From the NCBI GenBank assembly GCA_027484425.1, contig JAIXSZ010000068.1, forward strand, positions 1 to 64,000: a DNA stretch of 64,000 bases, in the 5' to 3' direction. The notes below the pieces were generated by a model. It made no database searches. It saw nothing but the letters and a program-made list of their open reading frames with translations, and was not told where the DNA came from. Shown piece by piece: positions 1 to 8,309 of the stretch. Within the stretch, counting starts at the first letter, position 1. Each line of letters starts with the position of its first letter. This DNA comes from Sphingobacteriales bacterium (lineage in GTDB: Bacteria; Bacteroidota; Bacteroidia; Chitinophagales; Chitinophagaceae). The position numbers and the translations under genes are program-made.

Positions 1-405
1 GCATCGTTTGTGAGCACAGAGATAGCAAACAATGATGTGGTAAGTTGCAGCATCGTGAGCAGCGGCACATGTGGCGGTCAGGTAGCCAGCGGCAGTGTGG
101 TAATGAAGGTGAACAGTGTAAGCGTAACAGACGTAGCCGGCAACAACATGCAGGTGGTACTGATGCCAAACCCTAACAACGGAACGTTCACAGTAAAAGG
201 CACACTGAGCATGGTAAGCGGTGAAGCCACGATAGAGGTGACAAATATGTTAGGTCAGATCGTATACCGCAGCAAGGCAACCGTACGCAACAGCAGCCTA
301 GAAGAGCACATCACGCTCGACAATACGCTCGCCAACGGCATGTACCTGCTCAACGTACGCAGCGGCGAAAACAGCAAAGTGTTCCCAGTATCTGTTAGCA
401 GATAA
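1..405 (+). CDS. C-terminal part of a T9SS-exported protein (5'-truncated by window edge)
   Basis: The frame is open from the first base, so the gene begins outside the window and only about 134 C-terminal residues are visible. The last 80 or so residues form a typical type IX secretion sorting domain (type A): a MPNPNNGTFTV start, a central TIEVTNMLGQIVY strand pair, then NGMYLLNVRSG and a short basic end. In this family the domain carries the protein through the T9SS outer-membrane translocon and is cleaved when the cargo is anchored or released. The Ser/Gly/Val-rich stretch before it gives no functional clue. A strong terminator follows at once. Confidence 0.85.
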   Translation, partial: ASFVSTEIANNDVVSCSIVSSGTCGGQVASGSVVMKVNSVSVTDVAGNNMQVVLMPNPNNGTFTVKGTLSMVSGEATIEVTNMLGQIVYRSKATVRNSSLEEHITLDNTLANGMYLLNVRSGENSKVFPVSVSR

Positions 406-426
406 TAGTATAACTAGTAATACCCC

Positions 427-463
427 AAAGAGCAGTGCCCCACATCAGGCACTGCTCTTTTTT
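427..463 (+). terminator. Rho-independent terminator
   Basis: A perfect 13-bp inverted repeat (427-439 with 448-460, containing AGCAGTGCC/GGCACTGCT) is followed by a T-run. It ends transcription of the T9SS protein gene and insulates anmK. Confidence 0.85.
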
Positions 464-550
464 ACTCATCATTCCTTGGTGGAGTAGGGTAGCCACCCCT
501 CACCAATATATATACCATATCCCTATTCGCTTTTACCAGCAGCAATTCTT

Positions 551-558
551 TACTTTTG
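551..558 (+). promoter_or_regulatory. Bacteroidete -7 promoter box TACTTTTG for anmK
   Basis: An exact TAnnTTTG box ends only four bases before the ATG at 563. A start site at the usual distance would give a leaderless or nearly leaderless mRNA. Confidence 0.6.
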
Positions 559-562
559 CAGC

Positions 563-1648
563 ATGGTTTACAATGTTATCGGGCTCATGTCCGGCAGTTC
601 GCTCGACGGATTAGATATTGCTTATGTACAGCTTACAGAGGTCAGAGGAAAATGGGACTTCTCTATCCTCAATGCCGATTGTATTCCATATTCTCATGAA
701 TGGCACTCTTTACTCAAAGCAGCTAACAGTACTACCGTAAGTGAGTTTCTGAAACTCAACACCAGTTATGGCAGGTACATTGGCGAGCAAGTGGTGCAGT
801 TTATGACTAGGCACCACCTCGAGCACAAAGTACATTTTATCGCATCTCACGGTCACACTGTTTTTCACGATCCCTCTAGCAACACTACCTTTCAGCTGGG
901 CGATGGCGCCTCTATTGCCGCACTTACTGGCTTACCAGTAATCAACGACCTCCGCGCTGCCGATGTTGCTCTTGGTGGACAAGGTGCACCTATAGTTCCA
1001 ATCGGCGACAAATTGCTATTTTCAGAATATAAATATTTACTCAATCTCGGCGGCATAGCCAATCTTACTGTTCAGGGTGCTGATACCACTTCCATGGCGT
1101 TTGATATTTGCCCAGCCAATCAGCTCCTTAATGCACTATCAGCTCGCCTCGGCAAAACCATGGACGAGGGTGGCAATTTAGCTGCAAGCGGTAAAATCAT
1201 ACCTCAAATATTAGACGCGCTCAACAGCAACCCTTATTACCTGCAGCTACCGCCCAAGTCTCTCAGCAACGAGGCTGTCACACTCATGATTCAGTCAGTA
1301 GTCACTAACAACGATTATTCAGTTGAGGATCTACTTTGTACCGCTTCTTTTCACATAGCACAAAAGATAGTGGATGCTTTACAAATGGTCGATCACAACG
1401 ATACTTCTGCACTCATGTTGGTCACTGGTGGTGGCGCCTTCAATGAATTTTTAATCGAGGCTTTACGTAGTTTGTTGGCCAACAGAAATATCACGCTTGT
1501 TGTTCCTGCCTCAGATGTTGTTAAGTATAAAGAAGCACTCGTTATGGCGCTCATAGGTGCCTTGCGTTGGCGCGAGGAGGTCAATGTGCTCCAATCTGTA
1601 ACTGGTGCTTCTCGCGATAGTGTAGGTGGAGCTATTTGGTTGGCCTAA
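563..1648 (+). CDS. anmK: Anhydro-N-acetylmuramic acid kinase
   Basis: This enzyme phosphorylates and hydrolyses 1,6-anhydro-MurNAc to MurNAc-6-phosphate in cytoplasmic recycling of peptidoglycan. The 361-residue length matches the family (about 360-370). The N-terminal phosphate-binding motif GLMSGSSLDG lies at residues 7-16, and other AnmK landmarks are readable: ASHGHTVFHDP, the LRAADVALGGQGAP segment with catalytic Asp, and NLGGIANLT. The C-terminal VTGGGAFN is the ASKHA-fold nucleotide-binding loop. The first ATG sits four bases after a -7 promoter box. It is a single-gene unit with a divergent function from its neighbours. Confidence 0.95.
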   Translation: MVYNVIGLMSGSSLDGLDIAYVQLTEVRGKWDFSILNADCIPYSHEWHSLLKAANSTTVSEFLKLNTSYGRYIGEQVVQFMTRHHLEHKVHFIASHGHTVFHDPSSNTTFQLGDGASIAALTGLPVINDLRAADVALGGQGAPIVPIGDKLLFSEYKYLLNLGGIANLTVQGADTTSMAFDICPANQLLNALSARLGKTMDEGGNLAASGKIIPQILDALNSNPYYLQLPPKSLSNEAVTLMIQSVVTNNDYSVEDLLCTASFHIAQKIVDALQMVDHNDTSALMLVTGGGAFNEFLIEALRSLLANRNITLVVPASDVVKYKEALVMALIGALRWREEVNVLQSVTGASRDSVGGAIWLA

Positions 1649-1734
1649 ACTTTGTTAATTATTTTGTACGGCATTATTACATGCAAATTTATACTATTTA
1701 CCACCTATTATTATCTTAAATCAGTATTCTGCGC

Positions 1735-1742
1735 TATATTTG
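1735..1742 (+). promoter_or_regulatory. -7 promoter box TATATTTG for small lipoprotein gene
   Basis: A TAnnTTTG box lies 19 bases upstream of the ATG at 1762. Confidence 0.5.
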
Positions 1743-1761
1743 CACTTTAAAAATCTTCTAA

Positions 1762-2001
1762 ATGAAAACGCTGTTGAAAATCTCTATTCCCCGCTTACTT
1801 CTTTTAGCAGGTATCATTGCAGTTACAGCAGCCTCTTGCACCCGTGGCGACACCATGTGTGCTTGTTATAGTATGAATCCAGCAGCTCGAAATCATTTCA
1901 ATCTCGGTAAATCCATCAAATACGATCACGCTCGCGCCAAGTGCGATACCATCCAGACCACCGAACGATACGACACCTGCGAAATAATGAAAATTAAGTA
2001 A
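1762..2001 (+). CDS. Small putative lipoprotein, unknown function
   Basis: This encodes 79 residues. A basic, hydrophobic signal sequence (KTLLKISIPRLLLLAGIIAVTA) ends in the lipobox AASC at about residue 26, so the mature part would be a 53-residue lipid-anchored peptide. The mature part has four further cysteines (C-x-C in MCACY, plus two near the C-terminus), which suggests disulfides or metal binding. The family is not recognised. It has its own promoter box, and a long non-coding stretch follows. Confidence 0.7.
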   Translation: MKTLLKISIPRLLLLAGIIAVTAASCTRGDTMCACYSMNPAARNHFNLGKSIKYDHARAKCDTIQTTERYDTCEIMKIK

Positions 2002-2469
2002 CTATATTTTTTTATTTTTCCCTTTTCACAGGTCTCCAAACTGGTACTCCATCAAAGCTTATAAGCATTCATTTGGTTCATATTCAGCTCATATTTCAGT
2101 TTATCCGTTAGTGTTTATACCAGCTCTTTTATTTTCACCTACGTGGATTAATAAAGCAAGTATATTTCATTGTCATAGTCATTCATTGATTCACAGCTGT
2201 TTATCGCACTTTGGTTCATTAATGCTGCATTCCCTATAGAGCACATTCTTTTATCACTTTCCCAACCACTATTTATTAATACTGCACTTATTAGCTTTTA
2301 TACTTTATTCCACCGCAAGTATAAATTGCATGTATAATAATTGTATTTTCTAGCACCCACGCAACTGTACAATCAGTTAAATTTCCTTTCTCATTCTAAG
2401 CGCTGCTCGTTCACCACAATTAATTATCGCTTTACACTATTTACCCTTGAAAATCTCCTCATTGCTATA
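2002..2469. other. Non-coding gap of about 470 bp
   Basis: The + strand is rich in T and C and poor in G. I see no credible frame, no tRNA-like clover-leaf and no strong hairpin. The only recognisable element is the promoter box of the next gene at its right edge. Confidence 0.5.
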
Positions 2470-2477
2470 TACTTTTG
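2470..2477 (+). promoter_or_regulatory. -7 promoter box TACTTTTG
   Basis: An exact TAnnTTTG box lies 24 bases before the ATG of the large membrane/TPR gene. Confidence 0.55.
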
Positions 2478-2501
2478 ACATAATAGAACGTTATAAATGC
2501 C

Positions 2502-4784
2502 ATGGCAAAAAAACAACCCCAAAAGTCTGAACATACCATACCAAAGCAACCAGCCAATAGTGCGCCAGCACCTAAAGCTAATGCCACTACTGGTAAAAAC
2601 AATACCGTTGCTGCGGTCTCTATCCGCAACATTTGCATAGCGCTGGGTCTCATATCTATCGTCATTTATTTCAATACCGTTTGGAATGGCTTTGTCATGG
2701 ACGACGTTATGGTGCTCAAAGAAAACAGATATGTTCTTCAGGGCTTCGGCGGCGTGGCAGAATTGCTCAAGACCCCCCACATGAGGGGTTATCTCATCAT
2801 CCCCAACGATCTTTACCGTCCCCTGTCTCTAGTCATGTTTGCCATAGAGTATCAGTTGTTTGGGCTCTCACCCGCTTGGTTTCACTTTTTCAATATTGTC
2901 ACCTTCGCTGGTTGCACCATCATGTTTTTCCTTTTCCTCCACAAGTTTTTCAATGAGCAGCGCCTTGCCCTTGCAGTCCTTGCTGCATTAGTATTCGCTG
3001 TTCACCCCATACATACCGAGGTAGTAGCCAATATCAAGAGCCGCGACGAACTCATGTGTTTTTTCTTTGGCTTCCTCTCCCTTAGCCTGTTTATGGACTA
3101 CATGACGTCGGGCAAAATGCTACAACTCATCCTCGGCACGTTTATGTTCTATCTGTCCATCATCTCTAAGGAAACCGTTATTGCATTCGTAGGCATAGTA
3201 CCCATCATATTTTTCATTTACAAAAACGACGACACCAAACGAGCCACTTTCATCACTGGCGGTGTCATCCTAGCCACCATCATTTTTTGGTCTGTTCGCA
3301 CCTCCGTGCTCAATGCTTACGATGCCAATCAGCCCGCCGGTAGCGTCGAGTTCATCGACAATGCCCTGTCTGGCGCACCCGACTTCCCCCTCACAGCCGT
3401 TCAGGTATTCACCACCAAGGTCGTTGTGTTGGGTATGTACCTCAAGCTCATGTTTTTACCTTATCCGCTACTTAGTACCTACTCTTACAACAGCATCCCC
3501 TTTGCCGATTTTGCCAGCATCCGTTTCTGGCTCTCCCTCATTGCTTACGGTGCCCTGCTCTATTTTATGGTCACTCGTTTCCTCAAAGACCGCAAAGACC
3601 CCTGGGCTTTTGGTATCATGTTCTACCTTGCCACCATATTCCTTTTCTCCAACCTTCCCTTCCTCATGGGTGCCGAGTTGGCCGAACGTTTCGCATTTTT
3701 CGCCTCTGCCGGCACATGTTTGCTCATAGCGCTCGCCATAGAGCATTGGGTGCTCAAGGCTAAGGCTGTCGATATCCTCCAGCTCAAAACCTCCAAAGTC
3801 CTCACCGTTTTAGTACCCCTATGCCTGCTTTACGGTGGCTGGACTTTCGCCCGCAATGCCGAGTGGAAAGACAACCTTACTTTGTACAAGGCAGATATCA
3901 AACGTTCACCCGATGATGTTCGTCTATACCACAACGTAGCCTCCGCCCTCGCCGAAGAACTATACGAGGAGGAAAAAGACTCCCTCAAAAAACTGGAAAT
4001 CGACAACGAAGCACTGGTATACCTCCGCAAGGGCTTAGAGATATATCCTGGTTACTCCGACCTCTTTGTGGAAATGGCAAGAATCTACGACCGCAAAAAA
4101 ACCTACGACTCTGCCATCAAGTACAATACCTTGGCACTCAAGCTCACCCCCAACAACTTTACTGCCAACAACAACCTGGGTAGTGTGCTCCTTACTGCGG
4201 GCAGATACAGAGAGGCGATACCTTATTTCCAGATAGCCGTCCTCAACAACCCCAACTTCAAGTTCGCCTACCTCAACGCTGCCAGATGTTATCAGCAGCT
4301 CAAGCAGTTCGACTCGGCCATCTACAACTTCCGTAAAGTACTAGAGTTCGAGCCGCAGAATTACGACCTGTACACCGAAATAGGCACCTCGCATTTTATG
4401 TTGGCTAAGTACGACTCAGCCGAGTATTACTTCAAACTCGTATTGCAACAAAAGCCCGACGATGCCAATGTCATCAACAACATCGGAGCCATATTACTCA
4501 ACAATCAGCGGTATGCCGAGGCAGTCGAATACTTCAAAAAAGCAGTAGCCATCAATCCCGGCTATGTCAATGGCTATTCCAATCTTGCCCGTTCTTATTA
4601 TTTCTCAGGCCAATACCAGGCCGCCATCGATGCCATCAACAAAGAGCTACAACTCGACCAGCAGTCCGCCATCAAAGACATACCCTACATAGCCCTCTCT
4701 TACCAAAAAATGGGCAACATGCCCGAAGCCAAAAAATACGAAGCTATATCTAAACAATACTTCTCTAATTTTCAGTTAGAGTAG
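2502..4784 (+). CDS. GT-C-type multi-membrane protein with C-terminal TPR repeats (TMTC/O-mannosyltransferase-like)
   Basis: This encodes 760 residues. A polar N-terminus rich in Lys, Pro and Ala (1-38) precedes roughly ten membrane segments up to about residue 450, followed by about seven tetratricopeptide repeats (about 465-755) with regular Asn-Asn-x-Gly and Tyr-x-x-Ala patterns. In the first periplasmic loop FVMDDVMVLKEN provides the paired acidic residues of GT-C glycosyltransferases. YRPLS and the loop HPIHTEVVANIKSRDEL resemble the eukaryotic TMTC O-mannosyltransferases. A protein- or lipid-linked sugar transferase using a polyprenyl-phosphate sugar is therefore likely, but donor and acceptor are unknown. 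Codon use is rich in C, unlike the AT-rich genes that follow. Confidence 0.75.
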   Translation: MAKKQPQKSEHTIPKQPANSAPAPKANATTGKNNTVAAVSIRNICIALGLISIVIYFNTVWNGFVMDDVMVLKENRYVLQGFGGVAELLKTPHMRGYLIIPNDLYRPLSLVMFAIEYQLFGLSPAWFHFFNIVTFAGCTIMFFLFLHKFFNEQRLALAVLAALVFAVHPIHTEVVANIKSRDELMCFFFGFLSLSLFMDYMTSGKMLQLILGTFMFYLSIISKETVIAFVGIVPIIFFIYKNDDTKRATFITGGVILATIIFWSVRTSVLNAYDANQPAGSVEFIDNALSGAPDFPLTAVQVFTTKVVVLGMYLKLMFLPYPLLSTYSYNSIPFADFASIRFWLSLIAYGALLYFMVTRFLKDRKDPWAFGIMFYLATIFLFSNLPFLMGAELAERFAFFASAGTCLLIALAIEHWVLKAKAVDILQLKTSKVLTVLVPLCLLYGGWTFARNAEWKDNLTLYKADIKRSPDDVRLYHNVASALAEELYEEEKDSLKKLEIDNEALVYLRKGLEIYPGYSDLFVEMARIYDRKKTYDSAIKYNTLALKLTPNNFTANNNLGSVLLTAGRYREAIPYFQIAVLNNPNFKFAYLNAARCYQQLKQFDSAIYNFRKVLEFEPQNYDLYTEIGTSHFMLAKYDSAEYYFKLVLQQKPDDANVINNIGAILLNNQRYAEAVEYFKKAVAINPGYVNGYSNLARSYYFSGQYQAAIDAINKELQLDQQSAIKDIPYIALSYQKMGNMPEAKKYEAISKQYFSNFQLE

Positions 4785-4868
4785 GGGGGTATAGGCATTA
4801 TTTCTGATACAATTTTGATTTACATGATGGGTAAATATTTTTTGGACAGACATTAATAGTATGTTTTT

Positions 4869-5261
4869 ATGGAGAGTCGCCTTGAACATGGCGTAGATGA
4901 ATTGTTTAATCATGATTGTCTAAGTGTAAATCTGGGAAATCAAAAAGAAATTTGTTTTATCAATGATTCAATTTGGCTGCCAGTACACAATGACCTTATT
5001 GTAGGTGTTTCAACAGATTTGAGCGGTACACCGCTAAATGGTCTAAGGCATCCTACTGACATAGGAACTACAGGTTGGTTCATATGGTCAGGCGAATTTT
5101 CTGATGATGAGAATTTCTTTAAGCCAATATGTGTACAGCATTTACTTCAAATTCGACCAGATATAGTAATATATCTAGGGCTAGATGTAGGTTTTAGATT
5201 TCAAATTAACAGTAATGGTTACCAAGATGTGTGGTACGATGAAAGTCTACTAAATATTTGA
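4869..5261 (+). CDS. Imm33-like hypothetical protein
   Basis: This encodes 130 residues with no signal sequence or membrane segment. The C-terminal half has the pattern TGWFIWSGE, DDENFF, VQHLL, YLGLDVGFRF and a final GYQDVWYDESLL. I associate this with the Imm33-type immunity-protein family, whose members neutralise polymorphic toxins in the cytoplasm. The assignment rests on remembered motifs only. No toxin gene with an obvious Rhs or WXG delivery domain lies nearby, so it would be an orphan immunity gene. ATG 4869 is the first in-frame start. Confidence 0.5.
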   Translation: MESRLEHGVDELFNHDCLSVNLGNQKEICFINDSIWLPVHNDLIVGVSTDLSGTPLNGLRHPTDIGTTGWFIWSGEFSDDENFFKPICVQHLLQIRPDIVIYLGLDVGFRFQINSNGYQDVWYDESLLNI

Positions 5262-5278
5262 TTAAATATGTTACTGTC

Positions 5279-5340
5279 TCCCGACTGGTCCGAGCGTCTC
5301 CTCGCTCGGTTCCCGTTTATGTAAGCGTCGCATTTTCAAA
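5279..5340. repeat. REP-like interspersed repeat, module B (copy 1)
   Basis: It contains the hairpin GTCCGAGCG/CGCTCGG and a degenerate GTAAGCGTCG half of the second hairpin. It is related to the copies at 10072, 11504 and, more distantly, 8070. Confidence 0.65.
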
Positions 5341-5422
5341 ACAATTATTTATTTTCAAAAATCAATATCACTCACTTTAATACCATACCATTTTCTTAAT
5401 TTTACTATGCAAATTATATCAA

Positions 5423-6112
5423 ATGGAAAATAAGAAAGTATTGTACACATCCGAAGAAATTCTGGCCATATTTCAAGAGCAGTACCGTCTTTATCTATCG
5501 TTAAGTGATATACGTAGTCCTGATTTTTTTATAGAGCGTCAATGTACAATTATGGAGTGGAGAGATGCTCTCGATATATATCCTTGGTATCAATTTGGAG
5601 CATTTTTAAATGCTGAATTTCGTATTGATGTCAAATTGACTGTTTGGAAACAAGTACTTACTCCTTCTGACGACAAAACAATCGGAGATTTGTGCGATTT
5701 CCTTTCTACAGTAGCTTACAAAGAAATAGTTGCACCAGTTAAAAGGCTAGGTACAGATTGTTTATCAGCTGCAGTCTTTTTCACATTAAAAAAGAACCTT
5801 GAAAGTAGAGGTGTTGATGTTTCCCAACTCAAACCCTCAACACCGTTTGAGCCATTTTTACGGCAAAATTATGAACAGTTATTAATGGAGATAACACTTA
5901 CTGGAGTAAGAACTCTTGATACATTGACCTTTGGTGAGTTACAAACTAAAAATTTGCTCAAAAAATGGGTTAATCTATTATTGCCCAATGTGTTTTTTAA
6001 AGAACCTTTTAACACAGGTGATATTCACACCTTCCGTGACTTAGTAGAACGAATAATGGTAGGGGAAGTATTGGCTCAATCTGGTATTGAAAACTCCACT
6101 AGTTTAAACTAG
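5423..6112 (+). CDS. Hypothetical cytoplasmic protein
   Basis: This encodes 229 residues with no signal peptide, membrane segment or recognised catalytic motif, and is predicted mostly helical. Aromatic and acidic residues are common in the first half (MEWRDALDIYPWYQFG). It lies in a run of small AT-rich genes that includes an Imm33-like gene, so an accessory or immunity-type role is possible but unproven. The next gene starts about 60 bases after its stop and could be cotranscribed. Confidence 0.55.
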   Translation: MENKKVLYTSEEILAIFQEQYRLYLSLSDIRSPDFFIERQCTIMEWRDALDIYPWYQFGAFLNAEFRIDVKLTVWKQVLTPSDDKTIGDLCDFLSTVAYKEIVAPVKRLGTDCLSAAVFFTLKKNLESRGVDVSQLKPSTPFEPFLRQNYEQLLMEITLTGVRTLDTLTFGELQTKNLLKKWVNLLLPNVFFKEPFNTGDIHTFRDLVERIMVGEVLAQSGIENSTSLN

Positions 6113-6173
6113 TCTTATTTTGTAGAATTTGTCTTTTTTAATTACTACACATTATTATTATTATAAGTCCATA

Positions 6174-6785
6174 ATGCCTGCAATGTCATTTACACAATTA
6201 AATAAGAGAAAAATAGGCTATATATATCGTCTTATTCTTGTTTCATGCACATTTTTATGGGTTAGTAATTATTACTTATCAGAAAATGGTCGAAGCGAAC
6301 CTTTATTCGACAAAGAAGATAATTTGATTCTTTTTTACTTGATTGCTTTTACTTCATCATTAATTTTTGTTGGTAGTTTTTTCGGAGGAAGAGCTAATTT
6401 CTATGTTGCACGAAGATGTTTGTACGATATTATTTCATACAGCGTTTTTGATAACAATGAATATAAAATTGAATACAAGTACATTAATAGTCGCATAATG
6501 TACACACATGAATGTGCTTTTGGACATATCAATGGTTACCCAACAATAATTAGTGTTAATAAAAGAATTGGACGTTACACAGGTCCTATGTCAGTTGAAT
6601 TGTTTGTATTCATTGTAAAATTTAATAAAACTCGACCGGAAAGACTATTGGTTGAACTAAAGTATGGCAGGTTGCCGGAGAATGTCAAACAAATTTTTAC
6701 AAATTTTGTAATACAGTTAGAAGGAAAGGGATATTCAAAAGGAATCGTTACCAATAGCGCAGAAGCAATTGACATGCTTTTATAA
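6174..6785 (+). CDS. Hypothetical membrane protein with two N-terminal transmembrane helices
   Basis: Starting from the ATG at 6174 it encodes 203 residues. Two hydrophobic helices (about residues 12-35 and 50-72) form a hairpin, followed by a soluble domain of about 130 residues. The frame is open further upstream to a TTG at 6129, but that adds only a His/Tyr-rich tail, so the ATG is preferred. The family is not recognised. The C-terminal domain has mixed strand/helix character (ISVNKRIGRYTG, LLVELKYGRLPENV). The base composition is very AT-rich, which fits recent acquisition or weak selection. Confidence 0.5.
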   Translation: MPAMSFTQLNKRKIGYIYRLILVSCTFLWVSNYYLSENGRSEPLFDKEDNLILFYLIAFTSSLIFVGSFFGGRANFYVARRCLYDIISYSVFDNNEYKIEYKYINSRIMYTHECAFGHINGYPTIISVNKRIGRYTGPMSVELFVFIVKFNKTRPERLLVELKYGRLPENVKQIFTNFVIQLEGKGYSKGIVTNSAEAIDMLL

Positions 6786-6888
6786 ATGCCTTACCATCCG
6801 CTCAATGTGTACGATATTTCTTAGAATTATGGAGGAGGAATAAGCTATTTAGTTTCTCTCCTTTTTGTATTGTTTTATAATTACATGT

Positions 6889-7347
6889 CTACGGATAATT
6901 GACAGTAAAGTTATTGTTGTTCAAATAATCAAGGTCAACCTTTACTATTTTAAGTAGCCCTCTATTAGTACCATTAATCTGCTTCCAGCCTAATGCCAAT
7001 ACAGTATCGTGGCTGTAAAAATAATGATACTCAAAATAGCTACCAGAAAAATAATACTCCCAGCATCTTGCTAGTCCGGGAGTTCGTGTGTATGTTGCTC
7101 CTGATAATATAAGTCCATCCTCAACGTTTGGGTATGTAGAACCATTTAATACCCAAACAGTGTCATTTGGTGTTTCTGACCTTCGCCAATTTACAGATAC
7201 ATTGCTATTATTTTTAAAATATATAGTATTATGACTACCGTCTGGACATTGTCTATTGTTCCTACGACAATTGGAAGCAGTTAAAACAAAATAACACACA
7301 AATAAAGTAAATATGTATAATATATTATATGTTTTTGATGTTTTCAT
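6889..7347 (-). CDS. Hypothetical secreted protein or lipoprotein
   Basis: This encodes 152 residues from MKTSKTYN. The frame extends 20 residues further upstream, but the hydrophobic signal sequence begins here. The signal ends at LTASNC. This resembles a lipobox, but Asn at -1 is unusual, so Spase I cleavage is also possible. The mature part is rich in Asn, Tyr and Trp (VNWRRSETPNDTVWV) and looks beta-rich. The family is unknown. A second copy of its C-terminal nine codons survives at 8040-8069, so it was once duplicated. Confidence 0.55.
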   Translation of the reverse strand: MKTSKTYNILYIFTLFVCYFVLTASNCRRNNRQCPDGSHNTIYFKNNSNVSVNWRRSETPNDTVWVLNGSTYPNVEDGLILSGATYTRTPGLARCWEYYFSGSYFEYHYFYSHDTVLALGWKQINGTNRGLLKIVKVDLDYLNNNNFTVNYP

Positions 7348-7422
7348 GGTGATGACTAATTCTAATAAAATTATTGAAGGAATACCAAATTCACTTATCT
7401 TAAACAATCGTCTACATCATAA

Positions 7423-7857
7423 CTACTCCCAGTACATAAATTTGAAATTTATTGCGGTTAAATACCCTAGACAAATTCTTAGTTCCTTGGCAGATTTTAA
7501 AAACATTTTTTCAATAGTATTTTGAATTGAAAAAAGTTCGAATTGTACATTATTCAGTGTGATTTCATTTTCAGTAATTAATGGGAATATAAGTGTGTTT
7601 AATTTATTTAAATTAATGTTAAAGCGTTTGTCATCATGATCCTGCAACTTGCCGTTTTCTAGAAGAGATATATTGACACTAAAATAGCTCCCAATATTTT
7701 CGTAATAAATAGAGATTTTCATTTTATCGTCTGTATATGCAACAATATAGAAATAATTTCCAGCAATTGTAGCTTTTAGGGATTTCATGCCGAATTCTGT
7801 TTCAAGAAAACCGTAAAATTCTTTTACTATTTGCACATATTTATCGCCTTGTATCAT
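7423..7857 (-). CDS. Hypothetical cytoplasmic protein
   Basis: This encodes 144 residues with no signal peptide. Alternating strand-like segments (NYFYIVAYTDDKMKISIYYENIG) and a helical C-terminus suggest a small alpha/beta fold of the size typical of immunity proteins, but I recognise no family. It is on the same strand as the neighbouring gene at 6889-7347, 75 bases upstream of it. The start is the ATG at 7857. Confidence 0.5.
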   Translation of the reverse strand: MIQGDKYVQIVKEFYGFLETEFGMKSLKATIAGNYFYIVAYTDDKMKISIYYENIGSYFSVNISLLENGKLQDHDDKRFNINLNKLNTLIFPLITENEITLNNVQFELFSIQNTIEKMFLKSAKELRICLGYLTAINFKFMYWE

Positions 7858-8039
7858 TTTATCTATATAAAGGTATCGGGAAACAGTGAAAGATGATTTG
7901 TAATTATATTTTGTTCCTTTTGATGGAAAATAATTGGGTTTGCCTCGTATGGTCCAAGTATATTGTAGTTAATAGAAATCATACAGATATGGTCCATTCA
8001 CATTTTCGTCTTTTTTTTTTGCTCACTGTAATTCACTTC

Positions 8040-8069
8040 TAAGGATAAGTAATAGTAAAGTTATTGTTC
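8040..8069 (-). pseudogene. Remnant of a paralogue of the 6889-7347 gene (C-terminal tail only)
   Basis: On the minus strand this reads NNNFTITYP-stop, nearly identical to the NNNFTVNYP-stop end of the gene at 6889-7347, and the DNA also matches closely. The similarity stops exactly where the hairpin repeat (8070 onward) begins. The rest of the second copy seems to have been replaced or lost. Confidence 0.55.
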
Positions 8070-8206
8070 CCCACTCGTCCCCGTTTGCAACGGGGATGCT
8101 ACGGAATGGCGTTTGTAACGCCAGTAACATTAACCTTTATCCCCATTTGTCACAAGCGTTTTTCACTTGTGTCTAATATCTGCAAGTGTTTTCCACTTGC
8201 GAAAAT
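8070..8206. repeat. REP-like interspersed repeat, modules A and B-variant (copy 2)
   Basis: Module A (8070-8127) has two hairpins with a shared GTTTG(C/T)AAC core: CCCCGTT-TGC-AACGGGG and GGCGTT-TGT-AACGCC. A variant module B follows with CACAAG/CTTGTG and GCAAGTG-TTTTC-CACTTGC stems. The order and spacing match the copy at 10072. The repeat and the gene remnant fill most of the non-coding stretch 7858-8309; the rest holds nothing I recognise. Confidence 0.75.
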
Positions 8207-8309
8207 ACTTCACTTACGGTAAACTATCGTCTATGTCACAACGCTATCCCGTCAGGAGTCCAACCTATCATACGTGCAAATCTCATACCCCCTCAGTTTG
8301 TTTTCAGTA

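Noticed and set aside
6129-6173. TTG start adding 15 residues to the two-helix membrane protein
   Set aside because: The added segment is a His/Tyr-rich tail with no membrane or signal features, and a good ATG begins at 6174.
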